Assembly: GCF_000381905.1 (NCBI RefSeq) | Contig: NZ_KB907250.1 | Location: forward strand, 153,488 to 217,487 | DNA: 64,000 bases | Reading direction: 5' to 3' | DNA from: Paenibacillus fonticola DSM 21315 | GTDB lineage: Bacteria > Bacillota > Bacilli > Paenibacillales > Paenibacillaceae | Part shown: piece by piece, positions 43,956 to 53,319 of the stretch | How the letters are laid out: every line of letters starts with the position of its first letter | How positions within the stretch are numbered: position 1 is the first letter of the stretch | Position numbers and translations under genes: made by a program | The notes under the pieces: model-generated | The model's database searches: none | What the model was told of the DNA's origin: nothing | Seen by the model: only the letters and a program-made list of their open reading frames with translations

Positions 43956-45536
43956 ATGACAAGCATTATCAATCCTGTGATCCGGGGATTTAATCCGGAC
44001 GCATCGATGATTCGCGTGGGGGAGGATTACTATCTTGCCACCTCTACCTTCGAGTGGTTTCCGGGTGTGCAAATTCATCATTCCAAAGATCTGGTGCATT
44101 GGCGGCCTTTGACGCGTCCGCTAAGCCGCGTGTCTCAATTGGATCTGCTTGGAGCACCAAGCTCTGGAGGGATATGGGCGCCGGCGCTCACTTATGATCA
44201 GGGAACGTATTATTTGATGATTACGGACGTAAAGAGCCGTAAGGGCGTATTTAAGGATCTTCATAATTATTTATTGACGGCTACGGACATTATGGGCCCC
44301 TGGTCCGAACCGATTTATTTGAATAGCAGCGGATTTGACCCGTATTTATTCCACGATGATGACGGGCGAAAATGGCTGCTCAATATGAAATGGGATTTTC
44401 GCAAGGGAAAGGAACGGTTTGCCGGCGTAGTCATGCAGGAGTATTCGCCTGAAGAAGAGCGCCTTGTCGGTCCGGTTCACACCATAGCGACAGGTACGGA
44501 TATCGGCGTCAGCGAAGGGCCGAATATGTTCAAACGAGACGGCTGGTATTACCTTCTGCTTGCCGAAGGAGGCACAGGCTGGAACCACGCAGCGACCCTG
44601 GCTCGTTCCCGCCGTATCGAAGGGCCTTACGAGTATGATCCAGAATATCCACTCATCACAACGGTGAACGCTCCGGATTATCCGCTGCAAAAGGCCGGGC
44701 ATGCCGCGATTGTGGAGACGCAAAATGGAGAATGGTATATGTCCTTCATTTGCGCACGCACCCTGCCGGGACGCAGGCTGTGCCCGCTTGGCCGGGAGAC
44801 AGGCATGCAGAAGCTGGAATGGACGGAGGATGGCTGGCTGCGGATCGCCGGAGGCGGACGTTTGCCGCAGCTCGAGGTTGAGCCCCCCGATCTTCCGCTT
44901 CATCCATTCCCGTCGCTTCCCGAGACGGATCATTTTGAGGCATCAGAGCTCGGCATTCAATACCATACGCTTAGAGTTCCGGCGGATGAAGAATGGCTTA
45001 GTCTCACAGAGCGTCCGGGGTATTTGCGGATGCGCGGCCGCGAATCGCTATACTCCTGGTTCAGGCAGAGTATGGTGGCGAGACGGCTGGAGCACTTCGT
45101 ATGCGAGGTGGAGACCTGTGTCGAGTTCGAGCCGGAGCATTTCAATCAGATGTCCGGATTGACCTTATACTACGATGACCGCGATCATTTCTATTTGCGG
45201 GTCAGTCATGATGAAGCGATTGGCAAGCATGTGGCGCTGACATTATCAGATCAAGGTAATTATGATGAGCCGAAAGGCGCTGTCGTCTCGGCGGAGGGCT
45301 GGGATCGGGTATATTTGAGAGCGAATATCGAATATGATGCGATTCAGTTCAGTTGTTCCCCTGACGGCATAAATTGGATCTATGTCGGCAGCCCGCAGGA
45401 TCTGGGGCAATTGGCCGATGAATATGAGGGAAAGCTTGGGTTCACGGGTACCTTCATCGGATTATGTGCTCAGGATTTGTCGGGTACGCAGCGGCATGCA
45501 GACTTCGATTACTTGCGCTATACGGGCAGGGAGTAG
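43956..45536 (+). CDS. GH43 beta-xylosidase/arabinofuranosidase (XynB-like)
   Basis: 526 residues from ATG 43956 with GAAAGGAGC upstream, no signal peptide. Start of the propeller is NPVIRGFNPDASMIRVGEDYYLATSTFEWFPG (read in two parts: NPVIRGFNPDAS and EDYYLATSTFEWFPG), with the catalytic Asp in NPDAS. SSGFDPYLFHDDDG carries the second Asp and DIGVSEGPNMF the acid Glu. The C-terminal beta-sandwich (about 325-520) has FNQMSGLTLYYDDRDHFYLRV, the XynB C-terminal module that closes the active site. Length matches intracellular beta-xylosidases of about 535 residues. It releases xylose from imported xylo-oligosaccharides. Confidence 0.93.
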   Translation: MTSIINPVIRGFNPDASMIRVGEDYYLATSTFEWFPGVQIHHSKDLVHWRPLTRPLSRVSQLDLLGAPSSGGIWAPALTYDQGTYYLMITDVKSRKGVFKDLHNYLLTATDIMGPWSEPIYLNSSGFDPYLFHDDDGRKWLLNMKWDFRKGKERFAGVVMQEYSPEEERLVGPVHTIATGTDIGVSEGPNMFKRDGWYYLLLAEGGTGWNHAATLARSRRIEGPYEYDPEYPLITTVNAPDYPLQKAGHAAIVETQNGEWYMSFICARTLPGRRLCPLGRETGMQKLEWTEDGWLRIAGGGRLPQLEVEPPDLPLHPFPSLPETDHFEASELGIQYHTLRVPADEEWLSLTERPGYLRMRGRESLYSWFRQSMVARRLEHFVCEVETCVEFEPEHFNQMSGLTLYYDDRDHFYLRVSHDEAIGKHVALTLSDQGNYDEPKGAVVSAEGWDRVYLRANIEYDAIQFSCSPDGINWIYVGSPQDLGQLADEYEGKLGFTGTFIGLCAQDLSGTQRHADFDYLRYTGRE

Positions 45537-45606
45537 TCCGCCGAGGGCAAGGGGTTATGGATAAACAAGGCTAGCATGAAATCAAAATCCAGGTTAGGGA
45601 GATGAG

Positions 45607-46524
45607 ATGAACATGAGTATGCCTTATGATGTGCCAGAACAGAAAAAGATTAGACTGATCATAAACACCGATACCAAATGTGAAGCTGATGACCAGTATG
45701 CCATCGTGCATGCGGTGCTGACGCCAAGATTTAAAATCAAAGGAATCATAGGCGCCCACTTCGGCACCCGCAGAGAGACGACGATGGAGGAATCTTATGC
45801 AGAAATTCGTTATGTACTGAGTCTCATGGGATTGCAAGACCAGTTCGAGGTATATAAAGGAGCCCCGGTAAAAATTCCGGACACAAGCACGCCTGTACCT
45901 TCCGAGGGAGCGGAGATCATTATACGCGAGGCGATGAAAGAGGATGAGCCGCCGTTATATGTCATTTTCCTCGGCCCTTTGACGGATTTGGCTTCGGCTT
46001 ATTTAATGGAGCCGGCCATCGCTGGCCGTCTTACCGCGATTTGGATTGGCGGCGGCGCCTATCCCGAAGGAAGCCGGGAGTTCAACCTTAGCAACGATAT
46101 CGATGCCGCTAACGTTGTGCTTCAATCCCCCATTCCGCTCTGGCAGGTGCCCAAAAACGTATACGACATGGTGCGTGTCGGCCTAGCCGAGCTTGCGGTA
46201 AGAGTGAGGCCGCAGGGGGAGATCGGCAAATATTTGTACGAGCAGTTAATTCAGCACAACATGGATCACGGACATCAGGCGCATTGGCCAAAAGGCGAAA
46301 TGTGGGTGCTGGGCGATTCTCCCGCGGTTGCGCTTCTGCTGGATGAGCATATGTTCGAGTACGATAACGTTGCTGCACCAAGGATCGATTCGCAGATGAG
46401 ATATGTCCCCGGTCAAGAGGGGCGAACGATTCGCGTATATCGCAGCATCGATGCCCGGTTTACATTGGAGGATTTCTACGCCAAGCTGGCTTTATTTGCA
46501 TTAGCCGAGTCCGGTAAAAAATAG
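45607..46524 (+). CDS. Nucleoside-hydrolase (IunH) family protein, EADD variant
   Basis: 305 residues. The IunH-type Ca-binding motif appears as INTDTKCEADDQYAIVHA, with three residues more between the Asp and the Asp pair than the classic DTDPGxDD. VIFLGPLTDLASAY matches the conserved LGPLTNxA segment and REFNLSNDIDAANVV the NxxxDxxA segment. These enzymes cleave N-ribosides, but the EADD subgroup often sits with glycosidase genes and its substrate is unknown. It follows the xylosidase gene by 70 bases with TTAGGGAGATGAG upstream, and a bidirectional terminator ends the operon. Possible role: hydrolysis of a pentofuranoside other than a nucleoside. Confidence 0.85.
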   Translation: MNMSMPYDVPEQKKIRLIINTDTKCEADDQYAIVHAVLTPRFKIKGIIGAHFGTRRETTMEESYAEIRYVLSLMGLQDQFEVYKGAPVKIPDTSTPVPSEGAEIIIREAMKEDEPPLYVIFLGPLTDLASAYLMEPAIAGRLTAIWIGGGAYPEGSREFNLSNDIDAANVVLQSPIPLWQVPKNVYDMVRVGLAELAVRVRPQGEIGKYLYEQLIQHNMDHGHQAHWPKGEMWVLGDSPAVALLLDEHMFEYDNVAAPRIDSQMRYVPGQEGRTIRVYRSIDARFTLEDFYAKLALFALAESGKK

Positions 46525-46535
46525 GATGCTAAAGT

Positions 46536-46586
46536 AAAAAGCTGCCCCAAGTCTATCCAAACTCTATAGACGAGGAGCAGCTTTTT
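46536..46586. terminator. Bidirectional terminator between convergent genes
   Basis: AAAAAGCTGC (46536-46545) pairs with GCAGCTTTTT (46577-46586), with inner GTCTAT/ATAGAC pairing. A-run on one side and T-run on the other allow use from both strands. Confidence 0.92.
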
Positions 46587-46590
46587 CGTG

Positions 46591-47625
46591 TTAAAACAGC
46601 TCTACGGTTTGCCTGCAATGACGCCTAGAAGAAGCATAAATGGCATCAAGCAAGCCCATGGAATAGGCGGTTTCCTGCAGCGGGACGTAGCTGCCATCAC
46701 CGTAGGCAAGCTTCCGATAGAATTGGCCGATCAGCCTGGCATGGCCTTGCCCCCAATAGGATTTGCCGACGGCTGGCTGTTGATTCGTGCTGAGCACATC
46801 GCTTTCCAGCCATTGAACATCCCCGCCGCTGACCAGCATAAGCTGGTTATCCATGTAGCGCAGCAAGCCTTTCTCCATATGCATTTCAATAAAAAAGGGA
46901 CTGTTCTCGGAATGCCCGTTCGTAGCATAGAACATTCCGGCCTTGCCGTCCTTGTAATATAAAGTGGCTTCGGCGGTATCCTCGACCTCAATGATGTCCT
47001 GCAACACCCGCGTGTCGATATTTCCTTGAACCGCTTCAATCTCACCTCCGAGATAGTACAGTAAATCCAGCATATGCACGGCTTGATTGATCAAGAGGCC
47101 GCCACCTTCGGTTGCCCATTTGCCGCGCCAGGAGTCGGATCGGTAGTAGTCCGCCGTTCGCCTCCAGGTTAGGAACCCTTTAATGCCGAGCATTCGTCCA
47201 AGCGTTCCCTCCGCAATTAGCTCCCTCGCTTTTTCGATGGACGGGTTCAACCGATTTTGCAAAATCGCGCAGCAGGCCACGCCGGAAGCCTTCACTGCAT
47301 CCGCTACCTTGCGTGCTTCCGCCACGTTCATGGCAACCGGCTTTTCCAGCACGATATGCTTTCCGGCCTCGGCCGCCTGAATGGCCATTTCCGCATGCAA
47401 ATGATGCGGGGTGCATATATGCAGGCTGTGAACCGCCGGATCGGACAAAACCTGCTCAAAATCGGTGTATATCCGGCAATCCTCCTTGCCAGCAAGCGTC
47501 TCGGCACGCTCCTTCACAATATCGCATGCGCCGAATAGCTCGGAGGCCTCCGATTGCCTGAGCGCTGCAGCATGAATCGGGCCGATCGCTCCGCAGCCGA
47601 CAATGACGGCATTCAACCGATTCAT
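46591..47625 (-). CDS. Gfo/Idh/MocA-family oxidoreductase
   Basis: 344 residues. N-terminal NAD(P)-binding Rossmann fold AVIVGCGAIGPIHAAAL; HICTPHHLHAEMAIQAAEAG and VLEKPVAMNVAEAR (EKP motif with catalytic Lys); C-terminal domain with GLLINQAVHMLDLLYYLGG, which carries the conserved His. It starts one base after the stop of the epimerase-like gene upstream and has no strong ribosome site, so coupling is likely. Last gene of a four-gene minus-strand operon. The family oxidises or reduces sugar carbons with NAD(P). Confidence 0.93.
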   Translation of the reverse strand: MNRLNAVIVGCGAIGPIHAAALRQSEASELFGACDIVKERAETLAGKEDCRIYTDFEQVLSDPAVHSLHICTPHHLHAEMAIQAAEAGKHIVLEKPVAMNVAEARKVADAVKASGVACCAILQNRLNPSIEKARELIAEGTLGRMLGIKGFLTWRRTADYYRSDSWRGKWATEGGGLLINQAVHMLDLLYYLGGEIEAVQGNIDTRVLQDIIEVEDTAEATLYYKDGKAGMFYATNGHSENSPFFIEMHMEKGLLRYMDNQLMLVSGGDVQWLESDVLSTNQQPAVGKSYWGQGHARLIGQFYRKLAYGDGSYVPLQETAYSMGLLDAIYASSRRHCRQTVELF

Positions 47626-47626
47626 T

Positions 47627-48388
47627 TTAGGAGAACCCGAACTTTTGCAAATTGTTATAACTGATATTCAAGCTTTCGAACGCGTCCGTCGGCCCGTCAT
47701 CCCGTTCGATCAAATACCACTTGACTCCAGCATCCTCGCAAGCTTGCAAAATTTCCGGCCAATTGAGATTGCCTTCCATAATCTCGGCCATGATCTGCTG
47801 CGAGTCGATGATCGTCAAGTCCTTCAGGTGAATGGCCTCGATGCGGTTTTTCAGCCTGCTGATCCAGGCGCTGGGGTCGCCGCCGCCTATCTGTACCCAG
47901 TAGGTGTCCAGCGTAAACAGGAAGTTCTCCGGATTCGTCTGTTCGACGAGCACATCCATACCAAGCTTTCCGTTATAGTTTTGAAATTCCCAATGATGGT
48001 TATGATAGCTGAACTTTAGTCCGTTTTGCGCCAATTCATCGGCGATCGCCGAGAATTTCTTGGCGAAGGCGATGTAGCCCTCGGCGCTATGATACTCGGC
48101 AGGTAATCCGCCCAGCCCCGCCAGCCCGCAGCCCAGCGTATGATGATCACGGATCACGCCATCCAGATCGTTGATGAATCGGTCATAAGGGATATGGGTG
48201 ACCACAACTTTCAAACCATGGCCGCGGGCGATCGCCGCCAGCTCATCGACAGGGATATGCCAAATCGCGGATAACTGAATCGTCGTATAGCCCATTTCTT
48301 TAATTTTTCGCAGTGACTCATCAAGCTCATTTGGCGTTCCGGCAAAATTCCGAACTGTATATAATTGCGCGCCTAGAATTTTCGTCAT
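47627..48388 (-). CDS. Sugar phosphate isomerase/epimerase-like TIM-barrel protein
   Basis: 253 residues, xylose-isomerase-like/AP-endonuclease 2 fold. LGAQLYTVRNFAGTPNELDE starts the barrel; NGLKFSYHNHHWEFQNY gives metal-ligand His; FLFTLDTYWVQIGGGDP, IEAIHLKDL and WYLIERDD supply the remaining acidic and His ligands. ATG has AAGGAGG upstream. Members act as epimerases, isomerases, or 3-keto-sugar processing enzymes next to Gfo/Idh/MocA dehydrogenases. It is paired here with the oxidoreductase at 46591. Confidence 0.9.
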   Translation of the reverse strand: MTKILGAQLYTVRNFAGTPNELDESLRKIKEMGYTTIQLSAIWHIPVDELAAIARGHGLKVVVTHIPYDRFINDLDGVIRDHHTLGCGLAGLGGLPAEYHSAEGYIAFAKKFSAIADELAQNGLKFSYHNHHWEFQNYNGKLGMDVLVEQTNPENFLFTLDTYWVQIGGGDPSAWISRLKNRIEAIHLKDLTIIDSQQIMAEIMEGNLNWPEILQACEDAGVKWYLIERDDGPTDAFESLNISYNNLQKFGFS

Positions 48389-48433
48389 TTACGAAACCTC
48401 CTTTAATGTGCTGCCTTCAGTTTCCTATCCCGA

Positions 48434-49597
48434 CTAATGCGTTCCCGACACGTCGACGACCTTTTGGACGACGTTTTTCGTTACCGTGGAGCTTTTAATT
48501 CTCTCCTGCAGGAGCTCATAGAAATGCTCGTGATCAAAGCGGTCAAGCTCTGCCCAGTCATCCGTCCAGGTTGAATAATGGATCGCATTCGAAATGAGCA
48601 GGCCGTGAACGCCATCCTCCCCTGGTGCTAGCAGCTTTTCGCCCTGCAAAATCGCCTTTGCGAAGTTTTTCATAATGCCGATGTGCTGTTCACCGCCGTC
48701 CCCCGAGACGGGAATTTCGCAGCGCCAGCATTCCGGCTTCCGGAACGGGTCTACGTTCATCCGATTGTGCTCCCGTTCCGAAATGCGGTTCCGGTCAAAC
48801 GTGATGCGATTGTTCTCGACGACGATTTTGCCCATATCTCCGGAAATCTCCAGCCGATTTGTGCCTGGTGCCTCGCCCGTTGACGTAATATAGACGCCTG
48901 TTGCACCGTTTGAATATTCCAGATAAGCGGTCACATCATCCTCCACCTCGATGTCGTAATATTTGCCGAAGCTGCAGAAGGAGCGGATTTTGCTGGGCAT
49001 GCCGAGCATCCACTGGAGCAAATCCAGGTTATGCGGGTTTTGGTTGATCAGCGTGCCGCCGCCCTCGCCCTCCCAAGTAGAGCGCCAGGAGCCGGAATCA
49101 TGATAGGCCTGCGGACGGTACCAGTCCGTAATGATCCAGACGACTCGCTTAAGCTCGCCCAATTCGCCGCTTTGCACGAGTTCCCTTACTTTTTGATACA
49201 CGGGATTCGTCCGCTGATTATACATGATGCCAAAAACTTTATCCGACTGTTTCGCGGCCGCGTTCATCTCCAGCACCTGCTTCGTGTATACGCCGGCTGG
49301 CTTCTCAACAAGCACATGCAGGCCGCTGGCAAAGGCCTCGATCGCAAGCGAGGGATGATCATAGTGGGGAACGGCGATTAAGACGGCATCGATCAGACCG
49401 CTTGCATACATGTCTCTTGCATGTTCGAATATGGCCACTCCCGGTAGGTTATTTTGCGCCCATGCTCTGCGCTCTGAGCTAATATCGCATACTGCGCCAA
49501 GCGTCATGCCCGGTACCTTATGCTCCTTATGAATTTGCAAACTGTGGGACATGCCCATATTGCCGATGCCGATGATGCCGAGGCGTACATTTTCCAT
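48434..49597 (-). CDS. Gfo/Idh/MocA-family oxidoreductase
   Basis: 387 residues. LGIIGIGNMGMSHSLQIH is the dinucleotide-binding loop; AVLIAVPHYDHPSLAIEAF and VLVEKPAGVYTKQVLEM contain the EKP motif; GGGTLINQNPHNLDLLQWMLG carries the conserved His. AAAGGAGG precedes ATG. It is longer than the paralogue at 46591 by 43 residues, largely in the C-terminal half (SEREHNRMNVDPFRKPE). Encoded between two epimerase-like genes, 14 bases after the first. Substrate unknown; a 3-keto-glycoside or inositol-like compound is plausible. Confidence 0.93.
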   Translation of the reverse strand: MENVRLGIIGIGNMGMSHSLQIHKEHKVPGMTLGAVCDISSERRAWAQNNLPGVAIFEHARDMYASGLIDAVLIAVPHYDHPSLAIEAFASGLHVLVEKPAGVYTKQVLEMNAAAKQSDKVFGIMYNQRTNPVYQKVRELVQSGELGELKRVVWIITDWYRPQAYHDSGSWRSTWEGEGGGTLINQNPHNLDLLQWMLGMPSKIRSFCSFGKYYDIEVEDDVTAYLEYSNGATGVYITSTGEAPGTNRLEISGDMGKIVVENNRITFDRNRISEREHNRMNVDPFRKPECWRCEIPVSGDGGEQHIGIMKNFAKAILQGEKLLAPGEDGVHGLLISNAIHYSTWTDDWAELDRFDHEHFYELLQERIKSSTVTKNVVQKVVDVSGTH

Positions 49598-49611
49598 GAG
49601 GGTATCCTCCT

Positions 49612-50460
49612 TTAAATATTGTTCAGAATCGATATTAAGGATGAATGCGCTAATCTGAAGGTGTGAAGCCCGCTAGCTTCAAGCGTATCGGCCAGCGGAG
49701 CTTGCTCCAGCTCGGCCAAGCCTGTAAAGCTGCCCAAATGCGGCTCCAGCGACAGGAAGCCTTCATATCCGCCAGCCTTCAAGCTTCTTAGCACATCCTC
49801 AACCCGCCCGTCTCCCATGCCTGCGGGAACATTGCAGCCGTCCTCTAGAGCATCCTTGATGTGCACATACCGGATATAAGGCTCCAGGGGCTCGAAGGCT
49901 GCCGGGTATACCTCACAGCCGCATTGCACAAAGTTGGCTGGATCGAAGGCGCTGGCGAAATACGGCGACCGGCACGTTTGCATTAGGTCAAGGCAGCGCT
50001 CTGGACTGTCGCCGTAAATATCCTTTTCATTCTCATGAAGGATCGTTAAGCCGCTGCCTTCGGCAGCTTCCAGAATAGCGCCGATGCGGTCGATAACCTC
50101 GTTCCGGTATAGGGCGGAATCGCTTCCTTCCGGCATATAAAAGCTGAAAATGCGCACATATGGACTGTTCAAGGTGTGAGCGGTTTCAAAAATTGTTTTG
50201 GCCATATCCAAATGAGCGCTAAAGTCATCCGAAATGTTAATTTTACCGATGGGAGAGCCGATGGAAGATACTTTAACGCCGTAATGCTCAAGCTTTTTTT
50301 GAACTTCAGCAATTTCCTCGCGTGACAGAACGGAAATGTTCTTCCCATTTACCCCCCTGATTTCGATAAAATCGATACCAAGCGAATTTAATCCCCGCAA
50401 CTGTGTCTGAAAATCTGCATCGATTTCATCGGCAAAGCCCGAAATATAAAACTTGGACAC
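49612..50460 (-). CDS. Sugar phosphate isomerase/epimerase-like TIM-barrel protein
   Basis: 282 residues from GTG 50460 with GAGGTGATC upstream; an in-frame ATG at 50496 lacks a site. The protein begins VSKFYISGFADEIDADF. Barrel motifs: GIDFIEIRGVNGKN, GLTILHENEKDIYGD, SAFDPANFVQCG, IRYVHIKDA and GFLSLEPHLG, supplying Glu/His/Asp metal ligands. It is the first gene of the minus-strand operon and is divergent from AraC at 50583. Distinct from the 47627 protein in length and motifs, so not a recent duplicate. Confidence 0.9.
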   Translation of the reverse strand: MSKFYISGFADEIDADFQTQLRGLNSLGIDFIEIRGVNGKNISVLSREEIAEVQKKLEHYGVKVSSIGSPIGKINISDDFSAHLDMAKTIFETAHTLNSPYVRIFSFYMPEGSDSALYRNEVIDRIGAILEAAEGSGLTILHENEKDIYGDSPERCLDLMQTCRSPYFASAFDPANFVQCGCEVYPAAFEPLEPYIRYVHIKDALEDGCNVPAGMGDGRVEDVLRSLKAGGYEGFLSLEPHLGSFTGLAELEQAPLADTLEASGLHTFRLAHSSLISILNNI

Positions 50461-50582
50461 CCGTGGATCACCTCTTCTATGGATATTCCTCTTCAATTTA
50501 TCATTAATATTTTCTAAGTTCTTCCCGATAATTGTTTGAAACTATGCGAATCTTGCTATATGTTTAGGGTGAGGTGATTTCG

Positions 50583-51434
50583 ATGGAAGCAGGTCAGCAA
50601 CGGAAATTTCATTATGCGGCTGCGGACAGCTCATTTTTTTATCACCATGCCAGAGATGAGCAGCCCAATCCGCTGGATTATAAGCTCCATTATGAGAAGG
50701 GTTACGAAATATTTATGTTTATCAACGGAGCAGGCAGCTTTACGATTGAGGGCAGTAAATACGACTTGGAGCCATACTCGATTCTGATGATGAATTCGAA
50801 TGAGCTTCATGTCGTTAATATCGCTGAACATCTGCCGTATGAGCGGATCGTTTTAAGCATGGATGCCAATTTTTTGCCGCCCTTTATGGCTGGTGGTATT
50901 GATTTTTTCCGCACAATCAAATTCCGCAAGCTAGGGGAGGATAATCAGTTAAGCGCAGACATCGTTAAAGCAAGCGGCCTGCTTGAATTGTTCGGTAAAC
51001 TGCGGCAGGCATTGGAGCAGAGGAGTACCGAGCATGAATTGGTCGCGAAATGCATCATCGTGCAGATTTTATCGGTCATCAATGATCTGGCTAAAGCGGA
51101 GCTGCCAAGCAGCAGCAAGCTGGAAGATGCCAAGGTCAGGGCGGTGTTGGAATATATTAATGCGAATTTGGAGGAGCAGCTTACGCTGGATGCGTTGTCG
51201 GAGAGATTTTTTGTCACGAAATATCATTTGTGCCGCATTTTCAAGGAAACGACCGGATTTACGATCAATCAATATATTACTTATAAAAGAATTCATTTGG
51301 CCGACCGGTTGATGACGCAAGGATTTACGCCTACCCAAGCCTGCTTCATGTCTGGATTTAACGGCTATTCGAGCTTTTTCAAGGCCTACCGCAAGCTGAC
51401 CGGAGGGACGCCGAGAAGCGGGAAGCCGCAATGA
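50583..51434 (+). CDS. AraC-family transcriptional regulator
   Basis: 283 residues from ATG 50583 with GGTGAGGTG upstream. N-terminal cupin domain (YEIFMFINGAGSFTIEGSKYDL, YSILMMNSNELHVVN). C-terminal AraC domain: LSERFFVTKYHLCRIFKETTG and ACFMSGFNGYSSFFKAYRK. Divergent from the epimerase/oxidoreductase operon across 122 bp and its probable activator. The next 250 bp up to the response regulator contain no credible gene. Confidence 0.93.
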   Translation: MEAGQQRKFHYAAADSSFFYHHARDEQPNPLDYKLHYEKGYEIFMFINGAGSFTIEGSKYDLEPYSILMMNSNELHVVNIAEHLPYERIVLSMDANFLPPFMAGGIDFFRTIKFRKLGEDNQLSADIVKASGLLELFGKLRQALEQRSTEHELVAKCIIVQILSVINDLAKAELPSSSKLEDAKVRAVLEYINANLEEQLTLDALSERFFVTKYHLCRIFKETTGFTINQYITYKRIHLADRLMTQGFTPTQACFMSGFNGYSSFFKAYRKLTGGTPRSGKPQ

Positions 51435-51685
51435 TGAGAAGCGAAAATGATATAGATGGCCCAAACTGCAAAAACTGCACATTGGTCTTAAAAAACTGCG
51501 ATCAGACCTTGAACCATCGTGTTAAAGTAGATTTAACGAGGTTTGAGCGTATTGCTTTCCTGAAATTGTACATTGCCAAATTATACAGAACCTTCGCTGT
51601 CATAGCGTACCGGAACAGCTTGTTGTTATATAATTAAAGTGCGCTTTAGCGACCTCTTAGCCCGTGCAGAAGGAGGAAGATGACA

Positions 51686-53308
51686 ATGAACATTAGGGTG
51701 TTGTTGGCCGATGATGAACCGGTTATTTTGCGGGGATTGAAGAAGCTGATTTCATGGGAAGAGCTTGGGCTGATGATCGTTGGGGAGGCCAATGACGGAA
51801 ACGAGCTAAGACAGCTCATCCAGACATGTGACCCGGATTTAATCATTAGCGACATTAGTATGCCTGGCTGCAGCGGGATCGATATCATTCGGGAAGTCCA
51901 CGAAAAGAACCTGCAGGTCAAAGTCGTATTTATTAGCGCTTATCAAGAGTTTGCCTATGCTAAGCAGGCGATTCAATACGGGGCGCTCGAATATTTGGTC
52001 AAGCCGGTGATTAAGTCTCATTTGGAAGAAGTTGTTACGAGAGCAGCAGCGTTAATTCGTGAGGAGACAGAGGGCGAGCGGGCAAAGGAAATGCTTGATC
52101 ATTATGAACGGAAGAATCGCACCGTAACGATCGAGGAGCTGCTCGATAGCTTGACAGATGGTAATCGGAAAGCCGCCGCCGAGTTGATCCATTTGGGGGC
52201 TATCGCCATAAGTCGGTATACAACGGTATGTTTGCTGGAGACGGATACGGACACGAATACGGATGCGGATGCGGTAATGAGCGGGGCTTCGCACTGGGAG
52301 GAACGGGAGCGCAAGCTGGTTCATTTCGCATTGAACAATATTATTAAGGAAACGATAGAAGCTGCTGGAAATGCACTTATGTTTCATAAAGAAGGTCAAT
52401 TTGGCATTCTGGTTCAGCACGAAACCCTTGGGGAGCCAGCACAGCTGGCGGAGGATTTGCATGGGAAGATTAATAACTATTTGAAGCTTAAAGTATCTAT
52501 CGGAGTCGGGAACGCGGTTTCCGGCGCCGAAGAAGCAGAGCATTCGTACCGTACTGCCTTGAAAGCGCTTAGAAGAAAGTATTTCGTCGGCTTGAACCGG
52601 GTTATTGCAAACGAAGGGGCGGATTTTGAAACAACTGAATCCTCCAGCCATACCCTAAACGAGCTGCAAGCGTCGTTGGTCAAGGCTTTGACCTCTCAGC
52701 AGAGAGAGCAGATTCCCGAGATGACGCAGCAATTGCTCAGTTTGATTAAGCAGCAGGCTGGCGGCAGCAAGAACGTGGCGGTTTCGAATATTTATAACAC
52801 GATTCTGGTGCTGGAACAGGAGATGTCCCATATCGGGGTTTCGATAGATCGAATTCATCAGGAGCCTTCCTCGCTGCTTGATCGGCTATCCGGCTATTGC
52901 ACATACGAAGGCGTGGAAAGGGAAGTCGAAGCCATCGCGCAGCAGATTTATGAGCAAATCGCCCATAAACTGACGAATAAGGAAGCCGTGCAGTTGGGCG
53001 AGATCAAAGCGTACATCGAGGAGCATTACGCGGAGAACATTACGTTGGACTCCATGGCCGCGTTAATCTATATGAACCCCTACTATTTCAGCAGCTTTTT
53101 TAAGAAGCATACGGGGCAGAATTTCAAACAGTATTTGACGGAGGTGCGCATGAAGCATGCTGTTCGCCTGCTGCTTGAGACCGATATGATGATTTACGAA
53201 ATCTCCGATCGCGTAGGATATAACAATGCCAGACATTTCAGCGACATGTTCAAGAAGATGTACGGCAAGCTGCCGCAGGAGTACAAGCAATCTGCTAAAG
53301 TCGAATAG
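51686..53308 (+). CDS. YesN-type response regulator with AraC-family DNA-binding domain
   Basis: 540 residues; ATG 51686 fits AAGGAGG spacing better than ATG 51680. Receiver domain MNIRVLLADDEPVILRG with D9/D10 acidic pair, phosphoacceptor D56 in IISDISMPGCSG, and Lys in YLVKPVIK. A central YesN-type region of about 300 residues includes KVSIGVGNAVSGAEEAE. The C-terminal AraC HTH pair is NPYYFSSFFKKHTGQNF and ISDRVGYNNARHFSDMFKK, ending GKLPQEYKQ. The cognate kinase starts 11 bases downstream. Probably activates the transporter operon at 55280 and the GH28 gene. Confidence 0.95.
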   Translation: MNIRVLLADDEPVILRGLKKLISWEELGLMIVGEANDGNELRQLIQTCDPDLIISDISMPGCSGIDIIREVHEKNLQVKVVFISAYQEFAYAKQAIQYGALEYLVKPVIKSHLEEVVTRAAALIREETEGERAKEMLDHYERKNRTVTIEELLDSLTDGNRKAAAELIHLGAIAISRYTTVCLLETDTDTNTDADAVMSGASHWEERERKLVHFALNNIIKETIEAAGNALMFHKEGQFGILVQHETLGEPAQLAEDLHGKINNYLKLKVSIGVGNAVSGAEEAEHSYRTALKALRRKYFVGLNRVIANEGADFETTESSSHTLNELQASLVKALTSQQREQIPEMTQQLLSLIKQQAGGSKNVAVSNIYNTILVLEQEMSHIGVSIDRIHQEPSSLLDRLSGYCTYEGVEREVEAIAQQIYEQIAHKLTNKEAVQLGEIKAYIEEHYAENITLDSMAALIYMNPYYFSSFFKKHTGQNFKQYLTEVRMKHAVRLLLETDMMIYEISDRVGYNNARHFSDMFKKMYGKLPQEYKQSAKVE

Positions 53309-53319
53309 GAGAACTGCGT

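Noticed and set aside
51431-51637. Short open frame of 68 codons between AraC and the response regulator
   Set aside because: No clear ribosome site, begins within the end of the AraC gene, no recognisable domain, composition like intergenic DNA.
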